A DNA stretch of 64,000 bases. Origin: Kumtagia sp963829135 (lineage in GTDB: Bacteria; Pseudomonadota; Alphaproteobacteria; Rhizobiales; Rhizobiaceae). Below, in pieces: positions 1 to 9,633 of the stretch. The stretch lies in NCBI GenBank assembly GCA_963829135.1, contig CAWHHO010000008.1, positions 744,001 through 808,000 on the forward strand, written 5' to 3'. The translations under genes and the position numbers were made by a program. Position 1 is the first letter of the stretch. Each line of letters starts with the position of its first letter. The notes below the pieces were generated by a model. That model did no database searches, was not told where the DNA came from, and saw nothing but the letters and a program-made list of their open reading frames with translations.

Positions 1-328
1 AGTGGACGTTCAGATGATTAAGATGTTGTGGTTGAGGCTGACCCGCTGATCTCACCGGCGATGGCTTCGACCAAGTGGTGAACCTCTGCTTGCCGCGAAT
101 TCTCTTGGGTCGCCCCTTCTAACGGTGCTTCTCGTCAACGCGCCTTCTATTGGATAAATGAAATTGTCTGGTACCTTTTTTGTCAGCGGTGACGGAGGAC
201 GGTGTCATGCCGACACCGGTGGGGCAAACGACAGATAGATATCCGTGCAAGCGGTTGCCACCGCAGCCTCGCTTTTCGCGAATGCGACGGCTCAATGCAG
301 GGTGGACCTTCTCTCGATTGGCCAACCA
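1..328. other. leading stretch without a recognised gene
   Basis: Short open frames exist on both strands, but none gives a protein I recognise or has a convincing ribosome binding site. The stretch lies upstream of the large membrane protein gene and may hold its promoter, though I could not pick out a clear one. The last 84 bases are in frame with that gene, from a GTG at 245, so part may be coding if the upstream start is used. Confidence 0.4.
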
Positions 329-3300
329 ATGAGTGCCGTCCCGAATATCGAGGCGCCGCATCGCTGGCTGCGCCGGCTACCTATTCCAAACGATCGCATT
401 GGGCATCTCGCCCTGAGTGCCTTCTTGCTCGCTGTCGCGAACACCTTCGGTTCGTCCCTTGCGGCCGCCAGGTTCCTTTCAACCCAGGGCGGCGAGGGGA
501 TCGCGATTTACTATGTCGTGTTCGCTCTCGTATCGATTCCGGCATGGGCTATATATGCCCGTCTGATCGACAGTGGCAGCCGTGTTGTCCTGCTTCAACG
601 CTTCTTGGGCGCCGTTATCGGGGCGACCGCACTGTTGATCCTCGCAAGCGGACTTGGGGGCGCTGTAGCGGACTACTCGCTCTATGCCGGAATCAGCGTG
701 ATGGAGTCGCTGCTCTACAGCGTCTTTCAAGTGGTGTTAATCGACTATCTCACTGCTCGTGAAATGACGCGCTACTCAACTCGGGTCGCTGTCGCGTTAT
801 CCGCAGGTGGTGTGGTGGGTGGAAGTCTGGCCGGCTTGCTTGCGGGTTTTGTATCCCCCTTCTGGCTGCTGTTTGGCATGCCGTTGATACTGTGCCTCTG
901 CCTCGCGCATCTGGCGTGGCTGTCTGGCCGCTGGAAGCCGGCTGGCGAAAGAGAAACTCAGGGGGAGTCCGGTATAATTGAAAATCTTCGCTGCATCGGC
1001 GGCATCATGCGAGGATTCTTGATGGCCGTCCTCCTTTCAACCGCGCTTTTCCTGAACATCGTTACGCAATGCATTGCCGAGTACATGGTTTTCAACATCT
1101 ATACCGACAGCTTTCCAGACGAGCAGTCGCTCGCCAAGTTTTTCGGATTGATGAGCGGCGCCCTGAATTTTGTTGGCATGGCGATCGGGTTGTGGCTGAC
1201 CGACCCTCTCATACGCCGCCTCGGCATAGCACGCATGAATTTGGTGTTCCCGGCCGCATGCGGTGTGAGCTTCATTGCGATGCTTGCCAGCCCCGTGTTG
1301 CCGGTCGCGATGTTCGCGCATGTTGTCTATGATGGTCTTTCCAACAATATCGATGCGCCGGTCACAGCGATCAACTACAACGCAATACCGGGACGCTTCG
1401 CAAGCCGACTGCGCGCCTTCAATGACAGCTTGATATATCCGATTGCGTTGGCCGTGTCAGGGCTTCTGGTCTGGGCGGTGGCGCAAATCGGGGGCTTGTT
1501 TGCGGTCGGCGTGCTCGGCGCCATGCTTAGCCTTTGCTTCCTTGCATGCGGCTGGGGTATCGGCAGGCGCTATGTCAGCGGCCTCGTAGGGATACTACGC
1601 GAGGGGGCTATGGACCTCGATCGCGATGAATTGCTGGTACGGGAAGCATCTGCTGTGGCCGCGAGCAACAGCGCGGACCTCGCGCTCCTGCTGAGGGGAA
1701 AAGACAAAACTGCCACCGAGCTTGCTCTCCGCATTGTTGCCCATACTTCAATAGAACCGTTCCTTGAGCCAATCACCGAGAAACTCGCAATCTGGGGTGA
1801 CGAAACTGTCACGCTCCTGGCGCGCGGGGGCGACCGGCATGCGGCAGACTTGTTGACACTCTGGCCAAACGCGGAACCCGCGCTCCGCGTCCGTATCGCG
1901 CAGTACCTTGTGGCGGTCGGGCAATTCCCGCCCGAAGATCGTATTCAGGCGCCTGTAATGATCGCACTCTATCTCGCGGCCCGCCTCGACACGGCGGATG
2001 CCGTGGAAGCGCTGGCTACGATGGCCGAGTCTCAATTGGAGGTGGCCGCAGCACTGCTGCCTATCGCTGCCGCGCGACGGGACGAAGCCTTCATGCCAAT
2101 ACTTGTAAGTATCATCCGGAATCATGCTTCTCTTGACGAAGCGCTGATCAAGACAATCGCGGCCCTGCCCTATTCCAGGCTTGGTAGTAGCATCCTGCCA
2201 CAGGATCTGCTCGAGGAGACGGTCAGCGCGACCGACGCCGGGCGAAGGGTAATCGGTTATCAGTTGGCGGCGCGTGGAGGGTGGTCGGCGGAGCGGATCG
2301 CTGTCGGGCTGACGGATCAGACTGAACTTGTGCGTCGAGTCACGATTGGGATACTGATCGCCCGCGGGGATTGCATGGCAGCTGTATTGCCCATGTTGCG
2401 AGATGAGAATCCCTTTGTCCGCCTCGCCGCCATTGAGGTGCTTGGGCATGTGGGTGCTACCGAAGCCTTGTTCAGCTATCTGCAGAAGGATGCCTTCCCT
2501 CGGCTCTATACGTACCGCCAATGGAGCCAGGCGGTACCCGACACAGAAGTTGCATGGGTTGCTATCGCAAGAATAGCAATGGCGGAAGCCAATCAGGCGG
2601 CGATCGATGAGGTCCTGGTAACGCTTGCCGCACTTGGGCATAAGCAGACGGTCAGCTATATTCGGCGCTTTCTGAGCGCGGGCGATGAGCGTATGCGCGC
2701 CCGGGCGGCGGAAGCAATTACGGCCGTCGATCAGCGGCGGTTGGTGACGCCGCTCATCCCGCTGCTTGACGGGCACATGGTTCGGCGCGGCAAACCCGCG
2801 CCGCTCAGATCCGTGCTTGAGGCCATGGGCACTTCTTCGTTGCCTTGGCTTCGCCGGGCCGCTGTTGTCGCACAGTCATTGGAGCCCGACATGCCGAATA
2901 CCGAACACGGTTTGCTCGAACGCCTGCTTTTCCTTCGGAATGTGCCAATTTTCGAAAGCTGCTCTCTCGATGATCTTTATGCGATGCAGCAAGTCATGAA
3001 ACGAGCCGACTATTTGTCCGACGAGGTTATCGTCAGGCAAGGCGAGCATGGCGAGGAGTTGTTTGTTCTGCTTCAAGGCGAAGTCAAGGTGGGACAGTTC
3101 GGTCCTTCAGGCTTTATCGATTTCGCGAGGCTGAAGCCCAACTCCATGTTCGGGGAGATGGCATTGTTCGGCGATGGTGAGCGCTCGGCGGACATAGTCG
3201 CCGTCGGGCACGTGAGCTGCCTCACTTTGGACCGTTCGCATTTCGAAGACCTCACTCGGCAGCGACCGGGTATTCTAATGCAAATCTGCCGCGTCTTTGG

Positions 3301-3412
3301 CGGAAGACTGCGTGCTGCGAACCAAAAGCTCCATGAATTGCAGACGGCGAAGTCAGCCACAAGCAACTCGTCCATTTTCAACTCCGCAAATCATCCAAGC
3401 GGCGTGCAATGA
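329..3412 (+). CDS. MFS/nucleotide-translocase-like membrane protein with HEAT repeats and C-terminal cNMP-binding domain
   Basis: A protein of 1027 aa with three parts. Residues about 25-430 are strongly hydrophobic and read as 10-12 membrane helices, resembling an MFS or Npt/ATP-ADP-translocase-type carrier. Residues about 435-860 are alpha-helical and repeat-like (for example NPFVRLAAIEVLGHVGA), as in HEAT repeats. Residues about 895-1010 are a cyclic-nucleotide-binding domain, with RQGEHGEELFVLLQGEVKV followed by the phosphate-cassette stretch FGEMALFGDGERSADIVA. The likely role is a transporter or membrane sensor whose activity is tuned by a nucleotide bound on the cytoplasmic side; the substrate is unknown. 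I chose the ATG at 329 because the preceding in-frame residues, from a GTG at 245, look non-conserved. Neither start has a clear Shine-Dalgarno. The gene stands alone in an accessory segment. Confidence 0.75.
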   Translation: MSAVPNIEAPHRWLRRLPIPNDRIGHLALSAFLLAVANTFGSSLAAARFLSTQGGEGIAIYYVVFALVSIPAWAIYARLIDSGSRVVLLQRFLGAVIGATALLILASGLGGAVADYSLYAGISVMESLLYSVFQVVLIDYLTAREMTRYSTRVAVALSAGGVVGGSLAGLLAGFVSPFWLLFGMPLILCLCLAHLAWLSGRWKPAGERETQGESGIIENLRCIGGIMRGFLMAVLLSTALFLNIVTQCIAEYMVFNIYTDSFPDEQSLAKFFGLMSGALNFVGMAIGLWLTDPLIRRLGIARMNLVFPAACGVSFIAMLASPVLPVAMFAHVVYDGLSNNIDAPVTAINYNAIPGRFASRLRAFNDSLIYPIALAVSGLLVWAVAQIGGLFAVGVLGAMLSLCFLACGWGIGRRYVSGLVGILREGAMDLDRDELLVREASAVAASNSADLALLLRGKDKTATELALRIVAHTSIEPFLEPITEKLAIWGDETVTLLARGGDRHAADLLTLWPNAEPALRVRIAQYLVAVGQFPPEDRIQAPVMIALYLAARLDTADAVEALATMAESQLEVAAALLPIAAARRDEAFMPILVSIIRNHASLDEALIKTIAALPYSRLGSSILPQDLLEETVSATDAGRRVIGYQLAARGGWSAERIAVGLTDQTELVRRVTIGILIARGDCMAAVLPMLRDENPFVRLAAIEVLGHVGATEALFSYLQKDAFPRLYTYRQWSQAVPDTEVAWVAIARIAMAEANQAAIDEVLVTLAALGHKQTVSYIRRFLSAGDERMRARAAEAITAVDQRRLVTPLIPLLDGHMVRRGKPAPLRSVLEAMGTSSLPWLRRAAVVAQSLEPDMPNTEHGLLERLLFLRNVPIFESCSLDDLYAMQQVMKRADYLSDEVIVRQGEHGEELFVLLQGEVKVGQFGPSGFIDFARLKPNSMFGEMALFGDGERSADIVAVGHVSCLTLDRSHFEDLTRQRPGILMQICRVFGGRLRAANQKLHELQTAKSATSNSSIFNSANHPSGVQ

Positions 3413-3615
3413 TCTAAGCAGATCGAAACGTCGTTGCTGGCGGAGGCTTGGCAACGCTCGCGTGCCGCCAAGGATTTCGTATCTGGTCTCGACAAAGATT
3501 TTCCCTTGCATCTCCTTGCGGTTTCGACGTCATTACGATCGTATTTATCAATCCACAGCCTAGGCGAGTTCGACAAGATGAGACATAGTCAAGCTGACAA
3601 CGACGGAGCGAAATC

Positions 3616-3951
3616 ATGGCAGGAGGCAAGTGGCACCCCGTCCAGAATATCAACCCCGTTACTGGACGCGTGGAGTTTCCGAAGGGACCGTTGGATCTAG
3701 CTGCCGGAGAAACGGCGAGGTGGATCGATGCTTGGGTCGTGCAGTCGAGCACGGGCAGCGCCCAGACCTTCTACGGAACGCCCAGCAGCGGCGCTTTTGG
3801 TACGGCGAACGAATGGACTGCGAACGTCCGACTCCACAACCAGGGAAAATTCATCCGCGGACCAGCAGTTGGAATAGCTGTGCTTTATGTAAAAGACGGC
3901 AAAAGGAATAAGTACTTCTGGTGGTGCGACGATCCAATCGAACTGCAATAA
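3616..3951 (+). CDS. small uncharacterised protein, 111 aa
   Basis: I do not recognise this family. The protein has no signal peptide or membrane segment. It is rich in Gly, Trp and Thr with alternating hydrophobic residues, suggesting a small beta-sandwich (W-I-D-A-W-V near residue 37, paired Trp before the C-terminus at Y-F-W-W-C-D-D). A GGAG-like element lies about 8 nt before the ATG. It sits between the cNMP-domain membrane protein and the large-protein cluster at 4.9-15.5 kb, both on the same strand. It could belong with either; nothing in the sequence proves a link. Confidence 0.5.
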   Translation: MAGGKWHPVQNINPVTGRVEFPKGPLDLAAGETARWIDAWVVQSSTGSAQTFYGTPSSGAFGTANEWTANVRLHNQGKFIRGPAVGIAVLYVKDGKRNKYFWWCDDPIELQ

Positions 3952-4070
3952 CTGGGTATCGGTGAGAACGAGTCTATGAAGTGCTTTGGACAGTGGACTA
4001 GAGTGACTTTATTCCAATGGTCAGCAGCCATATCTCTGCCCGGTCTCCGACAAGGAAGAGGAGGATGCAG

Positions 4071-4253
4071 ATGAAGGATGTAACGATTACAGTGGTGAAA
4101 TCGGAAAAGGAAGGCTATCGCATGATAGTCAACGATGACGCTATCACCACGGAAAATGCCGAAGGGTCGAAAGGCAATGACTTCGCATTTACTTTAGACA
4201 ATAAAGGCGAGGTCCAAGAGAAGCTCATGGAGATCGTCGAAAACCTAGAATAG
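4071..4253 (+). CDS. small acidic uncharacterised protein, 60 aa
   Basis: A short acidic protein beginning M-K-D-V-T-I-T-V-V. It has an alternating beta-like first half and a helical Glu/Lys-rich end. There is no signal peptide, cysteine or known motif. The start at 4071 is preferred over in-frame ATGs at 4017 and 4065 because a strong purine-rich Shine-Dalgarno (GAGGAGG, 4058-4064) sits 6 nt before it. Function unknown. It lies just upstream of the phytochelatin synthase remnant. Confidence 0.55.
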   Translation: MKDVTITVVKSEKEGYRMIVNDDAITTENAEGSKGNDFAFTLDNKGEVQEKLMEIVENLE

Positions 4254-4289
4254 CTGACTCTCGGTACATTCTACCAAGACGAGAAGCGC

Positions 4290-4573
4290 CGACTTTGTTC
4301 ACCGTCGGCGTGGCCCGGGCGGAAACGCTTCCGCTACCGGACAATCTCACGGATTTGATCCCATTCCCGAAGAGCAATCGCTGCTCGCAGCCTATACGCA
4401 CGAACGCTACTTTTTCACTTACGAGCAATTATAACCCAGAAGATCCAAGCATATTGCCGTGTTGCCAGCATCGTTATGGTCTTCAACTCGATGAAGGTGC
4501 CAGCATAGCCTCTCGGAATTCGAGCCCTGTAAGACCTTCACCCAGGACAACGTGCTCAACGAGATGGTGGTGA
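4290..4573 (+). pseudogene. decayed phytochelatin synthase-like gene (N-terminal part)
   Basis: Three frames together spell the start of a bacterial phytochelatin synthase-like cysteine peptidase. ETLPLPDNLTD is followed, after a frame change near 4355, by DPIPEEQSLLAAYTHERYFF. After another change near 4430 comes ITQKIQAYCRVASIVMVFN, and then EFEPCKTFTQDNVLNE at 4516-4563. Family members carry the catalytic Cys in a QAYCGVAS-type motif; here the Gly after the Cys is Arg. The first two shifts are single-base losses, in-frame stops follow (TAG at about 4505), and the rest of the catalytic domain (His and Asp residues) is absent. This is a dead remnant, unlike the single extra-base breaks elsewhere in the window. 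Identity rests on memory of the family; confidence is good but not tested. Confidence 0.7.
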
Positions 4574-4928
4574 TGCATTGCACGAGTGTTGATGTCTGCC
4601 TCAGGATATCCCCCGAGACTGGATCGGAAAGATGTGGCCCGGGATGAGCAACCATCCAGCGATGCTGCGCTTGCGCGTTGCGCCACCGCAAATGACGTTG
4701 CGTTAGGCAGCGTTATGCGTAATCTGTCTATGCGGCGGGGTTCTGCGCAGGAGTTTCGAACGGAGCCGATACACATTTGTTTCCACGATGGTTGCGCTGT
4801 GACCGGGCGTTTCGCGTACGTGTCCCCGCTGGGGCTGCTAGCGTCAACATGAGTCCTCCAACCTAGACAACGTCTAGGGGCGTCAGGCCGTGGCCAACTC
4901 CTGGACCCGAATGCGTTGGAGGCGTGTT
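4574..4928. other. gap after the phytochelatin synthase remnant
   Basis: About 355 bases with no gene I can support. They may include further unrecognisable debris of the preceding pseudogene. The end carries a good Shine-Dalgarno (GGAGG at 4918-4922) for the GTG start at 4929. No convincing promoter was picked out for the large cluster that follows. Confidence 0.4.
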
Positions 4929-7144
4929 GTGAGAGCACAAGAGTTTGCGGCGATCGTCGCGGGGCTCCTGCCCCCTTCTCCGGAACTGCAAGCGCTGTCT
5001 CAAGCAGCCGCAGTTCTCGACAACGCCATTGCGGCCAATCCTGGCGGAATCGACGCCGCTGTCGCAAGCTATAAGCAAGCGCTGGCTGCCATTCGTGATG
5101 CGTTCATTGACGCGATACTGTCGAGCGTGCCGATCTCTCAACTTAAGGACGCAGCCCGGCAATCCGGACTGCTCGACAGCTATCAACTGCACGCCGAGGC
5201 ACATCTCGGTCCGCTTTTTGTGGGCTTCACATCTCCCTCCGCAACGCTCGCGGATCCGAGAAGCGGGTCGCTGGTATCGATCGGCCCGATGCCTCCGAAC
5301 GCCTTCCAGGCAGCGCTCGAAGCAGGACCGGTCAGGGGTGACGGCTCGCTGCTTGTCGAGGCCGATCACGTCGCGGGGCTGCTCAGCGCCAAGGTCGGCA
5401 CGATCCAGGTTGCGGCGCTCGCCAGCCTATCGCGCACGCCCAGCGGCGGGCCGTCCTTGCTCGCGGCTCTTTCAGCCGGCTTTACCCCTGGGCTGCAGCT
5501 TGGCTTCGGCTTCCAAATCAACCGCATCGGCGGCATCATCGGTGTCGAACGGTCGATCGACCCGACAGCGATCGCCAACAGCCTGAAGAACGGCACTGCT
5601 GCTGCGGTGATGTTCCCGCTCGACGCCGGACCAGCGGCGAGGGCTGCCCTGCAGGCGGCCGATCGGCTGTTCCCTCCGACTGCGGGCAGCGCCGTGGCGG
5701 GACCGACCGTGCGCTTGGCATGGCTTGAGGTGGCCGGTGCCGGCTTCGCTTCCGTCGACGTCGCGGTGCTGGTGCAACTGCCCGGCCCGCGCATCGCGAT
5801 CGTCGGCATCTTCAATGCCTCGATCCCGGGTGCGACAGCGCCTGATGCGGCTGCGCGCAGACCTCGCCGGAATCCTCGACTTTCCCGCCGAACGCGCGAC
5901 GGTCGATGCCTCGCTGCACGACAGCGGCGTGCTCGGGATCTTTACCGTCTACGGCGATCTCGCATTCGCCGCCTGCTGGGGATCTTCGCCTTACACGGTT
6001 CTCTCGCTCGGCGGCTTCTATCCCGGATTCAGGCCCGAACCTGCGCAGATCAGGCCCCTCAGTCGGCTCGGCATGTCGCTCGACAATCCGTTGCCCGGGC
6101 TGCGGCTTCGCGCCGAGGGCTATCTTGCCGCGACGTCGAACACGCTGCAGCTGGGCGGCCGCCTCGACCTCGGCATCGACGCCGGCATCGCGTCGGTTTC
6201 CGGCTTTCTCGGCGTCGATGCGATCATTCAGTTCAGCCCCTTCCATTTTAACGCGAATACGACTGGCGGACTTGACGTCAAATTCCTTGGCGAAACATTC
6301 GCCGGCATCCGTTTCGACGGTGCCATGTCCGGTCCGGGTCCGGTCACTCTGCATGGCAAGATCACCGTCGAGACCTTCATCAAGGACTTCGAGTGGGAGG
6401 ACACATTCGTGTTCGGTGAACCCGATAGCCCGCCGGGAATACCGCCACAGCGTGCAGCGCAGATTCTTGTCGACGAGGAGTTCAGGCCGGCCAATGTGCG
6501 CGCGGTCGGTGGCGCCGATCCGTCGGTGATGCTGAGCACGCCAGACCGACAGAACGACTTTGCGGTCGTCGCGCCGCTCTCCGGCCTGAGCTGGTCCCAG
6601 CATCGGGTTCCGTTCGATCTGGCGCTCGATCGGGTCGACGGGACGCCGCTCCAGGCGACACAGACGTTGCACGCGAGCGCACCCGGCCAGAGCGGCGTCG
6701 AGAAGGATCGCTTCAGCCCCGGCTCCTACATTACGCTGACGCAGGCGCAGGCCCTGGCGTCGCCAACCTACGACCTTCTTCCTTCAGGTATCGCCGTCGG
6801 CGCCGGAGCATTGCTCAACGGCGCCACTGCTCCCGGCAGCGACAAGCCGCAGTTGTTGAGGAAGGTTCGCGACGAAGGCTTGCCGATCGAGCTGTTGGTG
6901 GCCGTCGGCCTGCAGGCAGCATTCCCCGGGGGACTGCTCGACATGCTCCAAGACCGCGACCGACGATCATTTGTCGCCGACAGCGACGCGCGCGTCACGG
7001 CGACAGACAGCGTGTGGGTGACCACCACGGACGGCGCGGCGCACGAGTTCGGCCACCCAGGCAATCCGGGCCGCCATGCTTGCAGGCGGCGCCGCGCTGA
7101 CGGCGGCCGACGCCGCTCGCCCGATCGCGATTCAAGGTTTGTAG
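4929..7144 (+). CDS. DUF6603-type large protein (frame broken twice; 737 aa when restored)
   Basis: First gene of a four-gene cluster. I read it as a DUF6603 protein, a family of unknown function, from the central part beginning LMRLRADLAGILDFPAERAT and the repeated beta-rich Phe/Gly segments (GFLGVDAIIQFSPFHFN, then GETFAGIRFDGAMSGPGPV). Start GTG 4929 has GGAGG 6 nt upstream. As sequenced, the frame is lost near 5840 (gcgCCtg) and again at 7050-7051 (ttcGGcc). Dropping one base at each site gives a continuous 737-aa product ending in AIRAAMLAGGAALTAADAAR and IAIQGL, with TAG at 7142-7144, two bases before the next ATG. The apparent long open frame from 5725 to 9633 is therefore an artefact joining two genes. 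No signal peptide or membrane helix is evident. Confidence 0.65.
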
Positions 7145-7146
7145 AG

Positions 7147-9633
7147 ATGACTGAAACATTCGTCGCCTGGCGCAGACCTGCAATCACCGATCTCGCCACC
7201 GCAGGCACGTTCGCCGCTGGTCGGCTGGTCGGACGTCTGAAAGTCACGCTTGCCGACGAAGGCGGCGCTCTCGAAGGCAATGCGGATTTCCTGTTTGCCG
7301 GCCCTGCCGATGTGCGTGGTCTCCAGGCTGGCGTCGTTATTGGCCGCAAGCCAGCCCCGGGCACGCTTGACGCCGAGGTGACCAGGGTGGCCCACATCGA
7401 GCTCGGCGATCCCGGCCTGCCGTGGCGCTATAGTCCTGTCCCCAATGCGCCGGCCGGCGTCAGACCCTGGATCGTCCTGGTCGTCGGCATTGCCGGCGAG
7501 GAAATATTCATCGAGAATGGCCGCGCCCGCATCTTGAAGGCGGCGTTGGGCGAACATCCCCTCGACCATTCGGCCGCGTGGGCGCATGTGCATGACCTGC
7601 CTGGACGCTCGATCGCCCGCATCCTAAGCCCGCGTGCGCTGCCTCAGGGCAAGGCGCTGACGGCAGTGCTGGTGCCGGCCTACCTGCCGGGTGACGGTGC
7701 TGCCGGCCCGCGCGCCGCCTGGGATGCTGTGGTTGCCGAGGTGACGCTGCCTTGCTTCGATGCCTGGCATTTCCACACCATCGACGAGGACGACGACTTT
7801 CAGACCATCGCCGGCCGCCTCGGTCCGCTTTCCACGGACGAAACCATTGCCTTGGGCGAGGCCGGGTTTGGCCTCGCCCAGATCACGCCTGTTGCAGGCG
7901 CCGCATCCCCGCTTCGGCTGCACGGCGCCCTAGGCGTCGTGCCGCAGCCTGGGGACCCGCCACTCGACGAGCTTCCGGATACCGTCGCCGACCAGGTGGA
8001 GGGTTTGGCCGAACTCACCGAAATGGCCGGGCGCTGGGTCCTTGGCCTGCCACGCTACGACGAGCCCTGGACCGCGCCCGGCGCGGCAGTTCCGGGCGCG
8101 GGCTGGCGGCGGCAACTGCGAGTCGATCCGCGGGCGCGCGGTTCGGCCGGGCTTGGGGCGTGGGCAGCAATCGCCTGGCAGGACAGGATCAGCGACGGAG
8201 CGTCGCGTCAGGCCGGTGCGCTTGCCCTGCTGGCAGAGCGCGTTCGCCACCTCTCGCTTGGCCTGCGCGGAACCCGCAGCCAGTGGACTCGGCGGCTTCC
8301 GCTCGATCCGGTCACCGCGCTGACCGTCGTGGCACCGATGCTGGCGCGCATCCCCAGCGGCGGCGCGACCGTGGCCGACTTTCTGGTGGGCCGCACCAGC
8401 CGCCTCGTGTCGGCGCTGTTCAGCAGTGCGGCACGGCGCATGCTGCGCCCGCGCACCGCGCTTCAGCGCGTTGCCGCGCCGGGGGCAACATCGCTTGCTG
8501 CGCTGTTCGAAGCCGCCGCGACACGTTGCGCGCCCCGACCAGAACCCCTTCCTGGCCAAAAGGATTTGCCGAAGCTGGTGGGTGATCCCGAAAACCGCAG
8601 GCGGGCACGGGAGCGGCTTGCCGGCGAGGGCTCGGCGTTTCTTGAGGCCGCGCTGGGCCAGATGCACGAGGGAACCGTGGAAGACGTGCGAGGGCTCGGC
8701 GGGCTCTTGGAAGGACTAGGTGAATCCCTGATAGCGCGGCTTGCGCGTCCCGAACGCCCCGAGGAATGCTTCCCGATCGCCGACCTCGGCGTCGTCGCAG
8801 GCTCTATACTCGACGGCATTAGCCCCATGGTCGATCGGCCGCTGGTCGTCGCCCGTGTGCTCGACAGTTTTAGCGGCGTCCGGCAGCCCGAGCTTGCCGC
8901 TCCCGACCTGGCGCTCGAGCTCAACATCCCGCTTTGGTCCTTTTTGAAGGAAGAGGCGCCAGACTGGCTGTTGCCCGGCGCCGGTTCTGTGCCGGACGAC
9001 AGGGTGCTCGCCCTTCAGACAAATCCGGATTTCGTGGATGCGCTGCTGATCGGCGCCAACCATCGGGCGCTCGGCGAGCTGCGCTGGCGCAACTTCCCGA
9101 TCGTGGTCGGCTGGACGCCACTCCGGCGGTTCTGGCAACGTATCGACGACACAGGCATCGGCCCGGCCGTCGACATCCGACCTGTGCTCGACATCCTCAC
9201 CCCACCATCGCCGGGGGCTGCGATCTGGACTGACGACAGCATGCTCGGCGCCGCGAGCCACCAGCGCGATGGAGCCGGACCGCGCCTCGTCATCTTGCTG
9301 CACACCGAACTGTTCCGCCGCTATCCGACGACGCTGGTCTACCTCTTGCCCAATCCGGGTGGCACCGCGACGTGGCAACACGACGTCGAGGCGATTGCCA
9401 CCGTTCCGGTCTGGCCGAACTTCAGCGGCGCCCTCAACCCCGAGCTTGTATATTTCGGCTTTCCGCTGCCGCCGGAGGGCGCTTCGGACCACTGGCTGGT
9501 GCTTGAGGAGCCGCCTCCCGGATACCGCTTCAAGATGCCGACGGCCGCCCAGCAAGGGATCACGAACGCCGCCGACTACGCCAAGGAAACGTTGCACCAC
9601 CCCGTCCGCGCTTTCTTCGGGAAACTGCTATGA
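7147..9633 (+). CDS. large uncharacterised protein, 828 aa, second gene of the DUF6603 cluster
   Basis: Begins MTETFVAWRRPAITDLAT, two bases after the restored stop of the DUF6603 gene, and overlaps the next gene by ATGA. I do not recognise the family. The N-terminal third is beta-rich (LVGRLKVTLADEGGA, NADFLFAGPADVRGL), the middle has charged helical stretches, and the C-terminal third contains LELNIPLWSFLKEEAPDWLL and FPIVVGWTPLRRFW. There is no signal peptide, membrane segment, nucleotide-binding loop or obvious catalytic motif. Tight coupling (2-nt gap upstream, 4-nt overlap downstream) implies co-translation and a shared role with its neighbours. Confidence 0.7.
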   Translation: MTETFVAWRRPAITDLATAGTFAAGRLVGRLKVTLADEGGALEGNADFLFAGPADVRGLQAGVVIGRKPAPGTLDAEVTRVAHIELGDPGLPWRYSPVPNAPAGVRPWIVLVVGIAGEEIFIENGRARILKAALGEHPLDHSAAWAHVHDLPGRSIARILSPRALPQGKALTAVLVPAYLPGDGAAGPRAAWDAVVAEVTLPCFDAWHFHTIDEDDDFQTIAGRLGPLSTDETIALGEAGFGLAQITPVAGAASPLRLHGALGVVPQPGDPPLDELPDTVADQVEGLAELTEMAGRWVLGLPRYDEPWTAPGAAVPGAGWRRQLRVDPRARGSAGLGAWAAIAWQDRISDGASRQAGALALLAERVRHLSLGLRGTRSQWTRRLPLDPVTALTVVAPMLARIPSGGATVADFLVGRTSRLVSALFSSAARRMLRPRTALQRVAAPGATSLAALFEAAATRCAPRPEPLPGQKDLPKLVGDPENRRRARERLAGEGSAFLEAALGQMHEGTVEDVRGLGGLLEGLGESLIARLARPERPEECFPIADLGVVAGSILDGISPMVDRPLVVARVLDSFSGVRQPELAAPDLALELNIPLWSFLKEEAPDWLLPGAGSVPDDRVLALQTNPDFVDALLIGANHRALGELRWRNFPIVVGWTPLRRFWQRIDDTGIGPAVDIRPVLDILTPPSPGAAIWTDDSMLGAASHQRDGAGPRLVILLHTELFRRYPTTLVYLLPNPGGTATWQHDVEAIATVPVWPNFSGALNPELVYFGFPLPPEGASDHWLVLEEPPPGYRFKMPTAAQQGITNAADYAKETLHHPVRAFFGKLL

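Noticed and set aside
1748..2776. Long minus-strand open frame inside the first gene
   Set aside because: Antisense shadow of a high-GC coding region. The plus strand has clear domains and the minus product has no family-like sequence.
5840..5842. Programmed +1 ribosomal frameshift in the DUF6603 gene
   Set aside because: The same kind of extra base occurs in nine other places, including housekeeping genes, so a sequencing cause is simpler.
5725..9633. A single 1302-aa protein
   Set aside because: Its N-terminal residues are a shadow of the true frame, and it crosses a hidden stop at 7142-7144. It is two genes fused by two extra bases.
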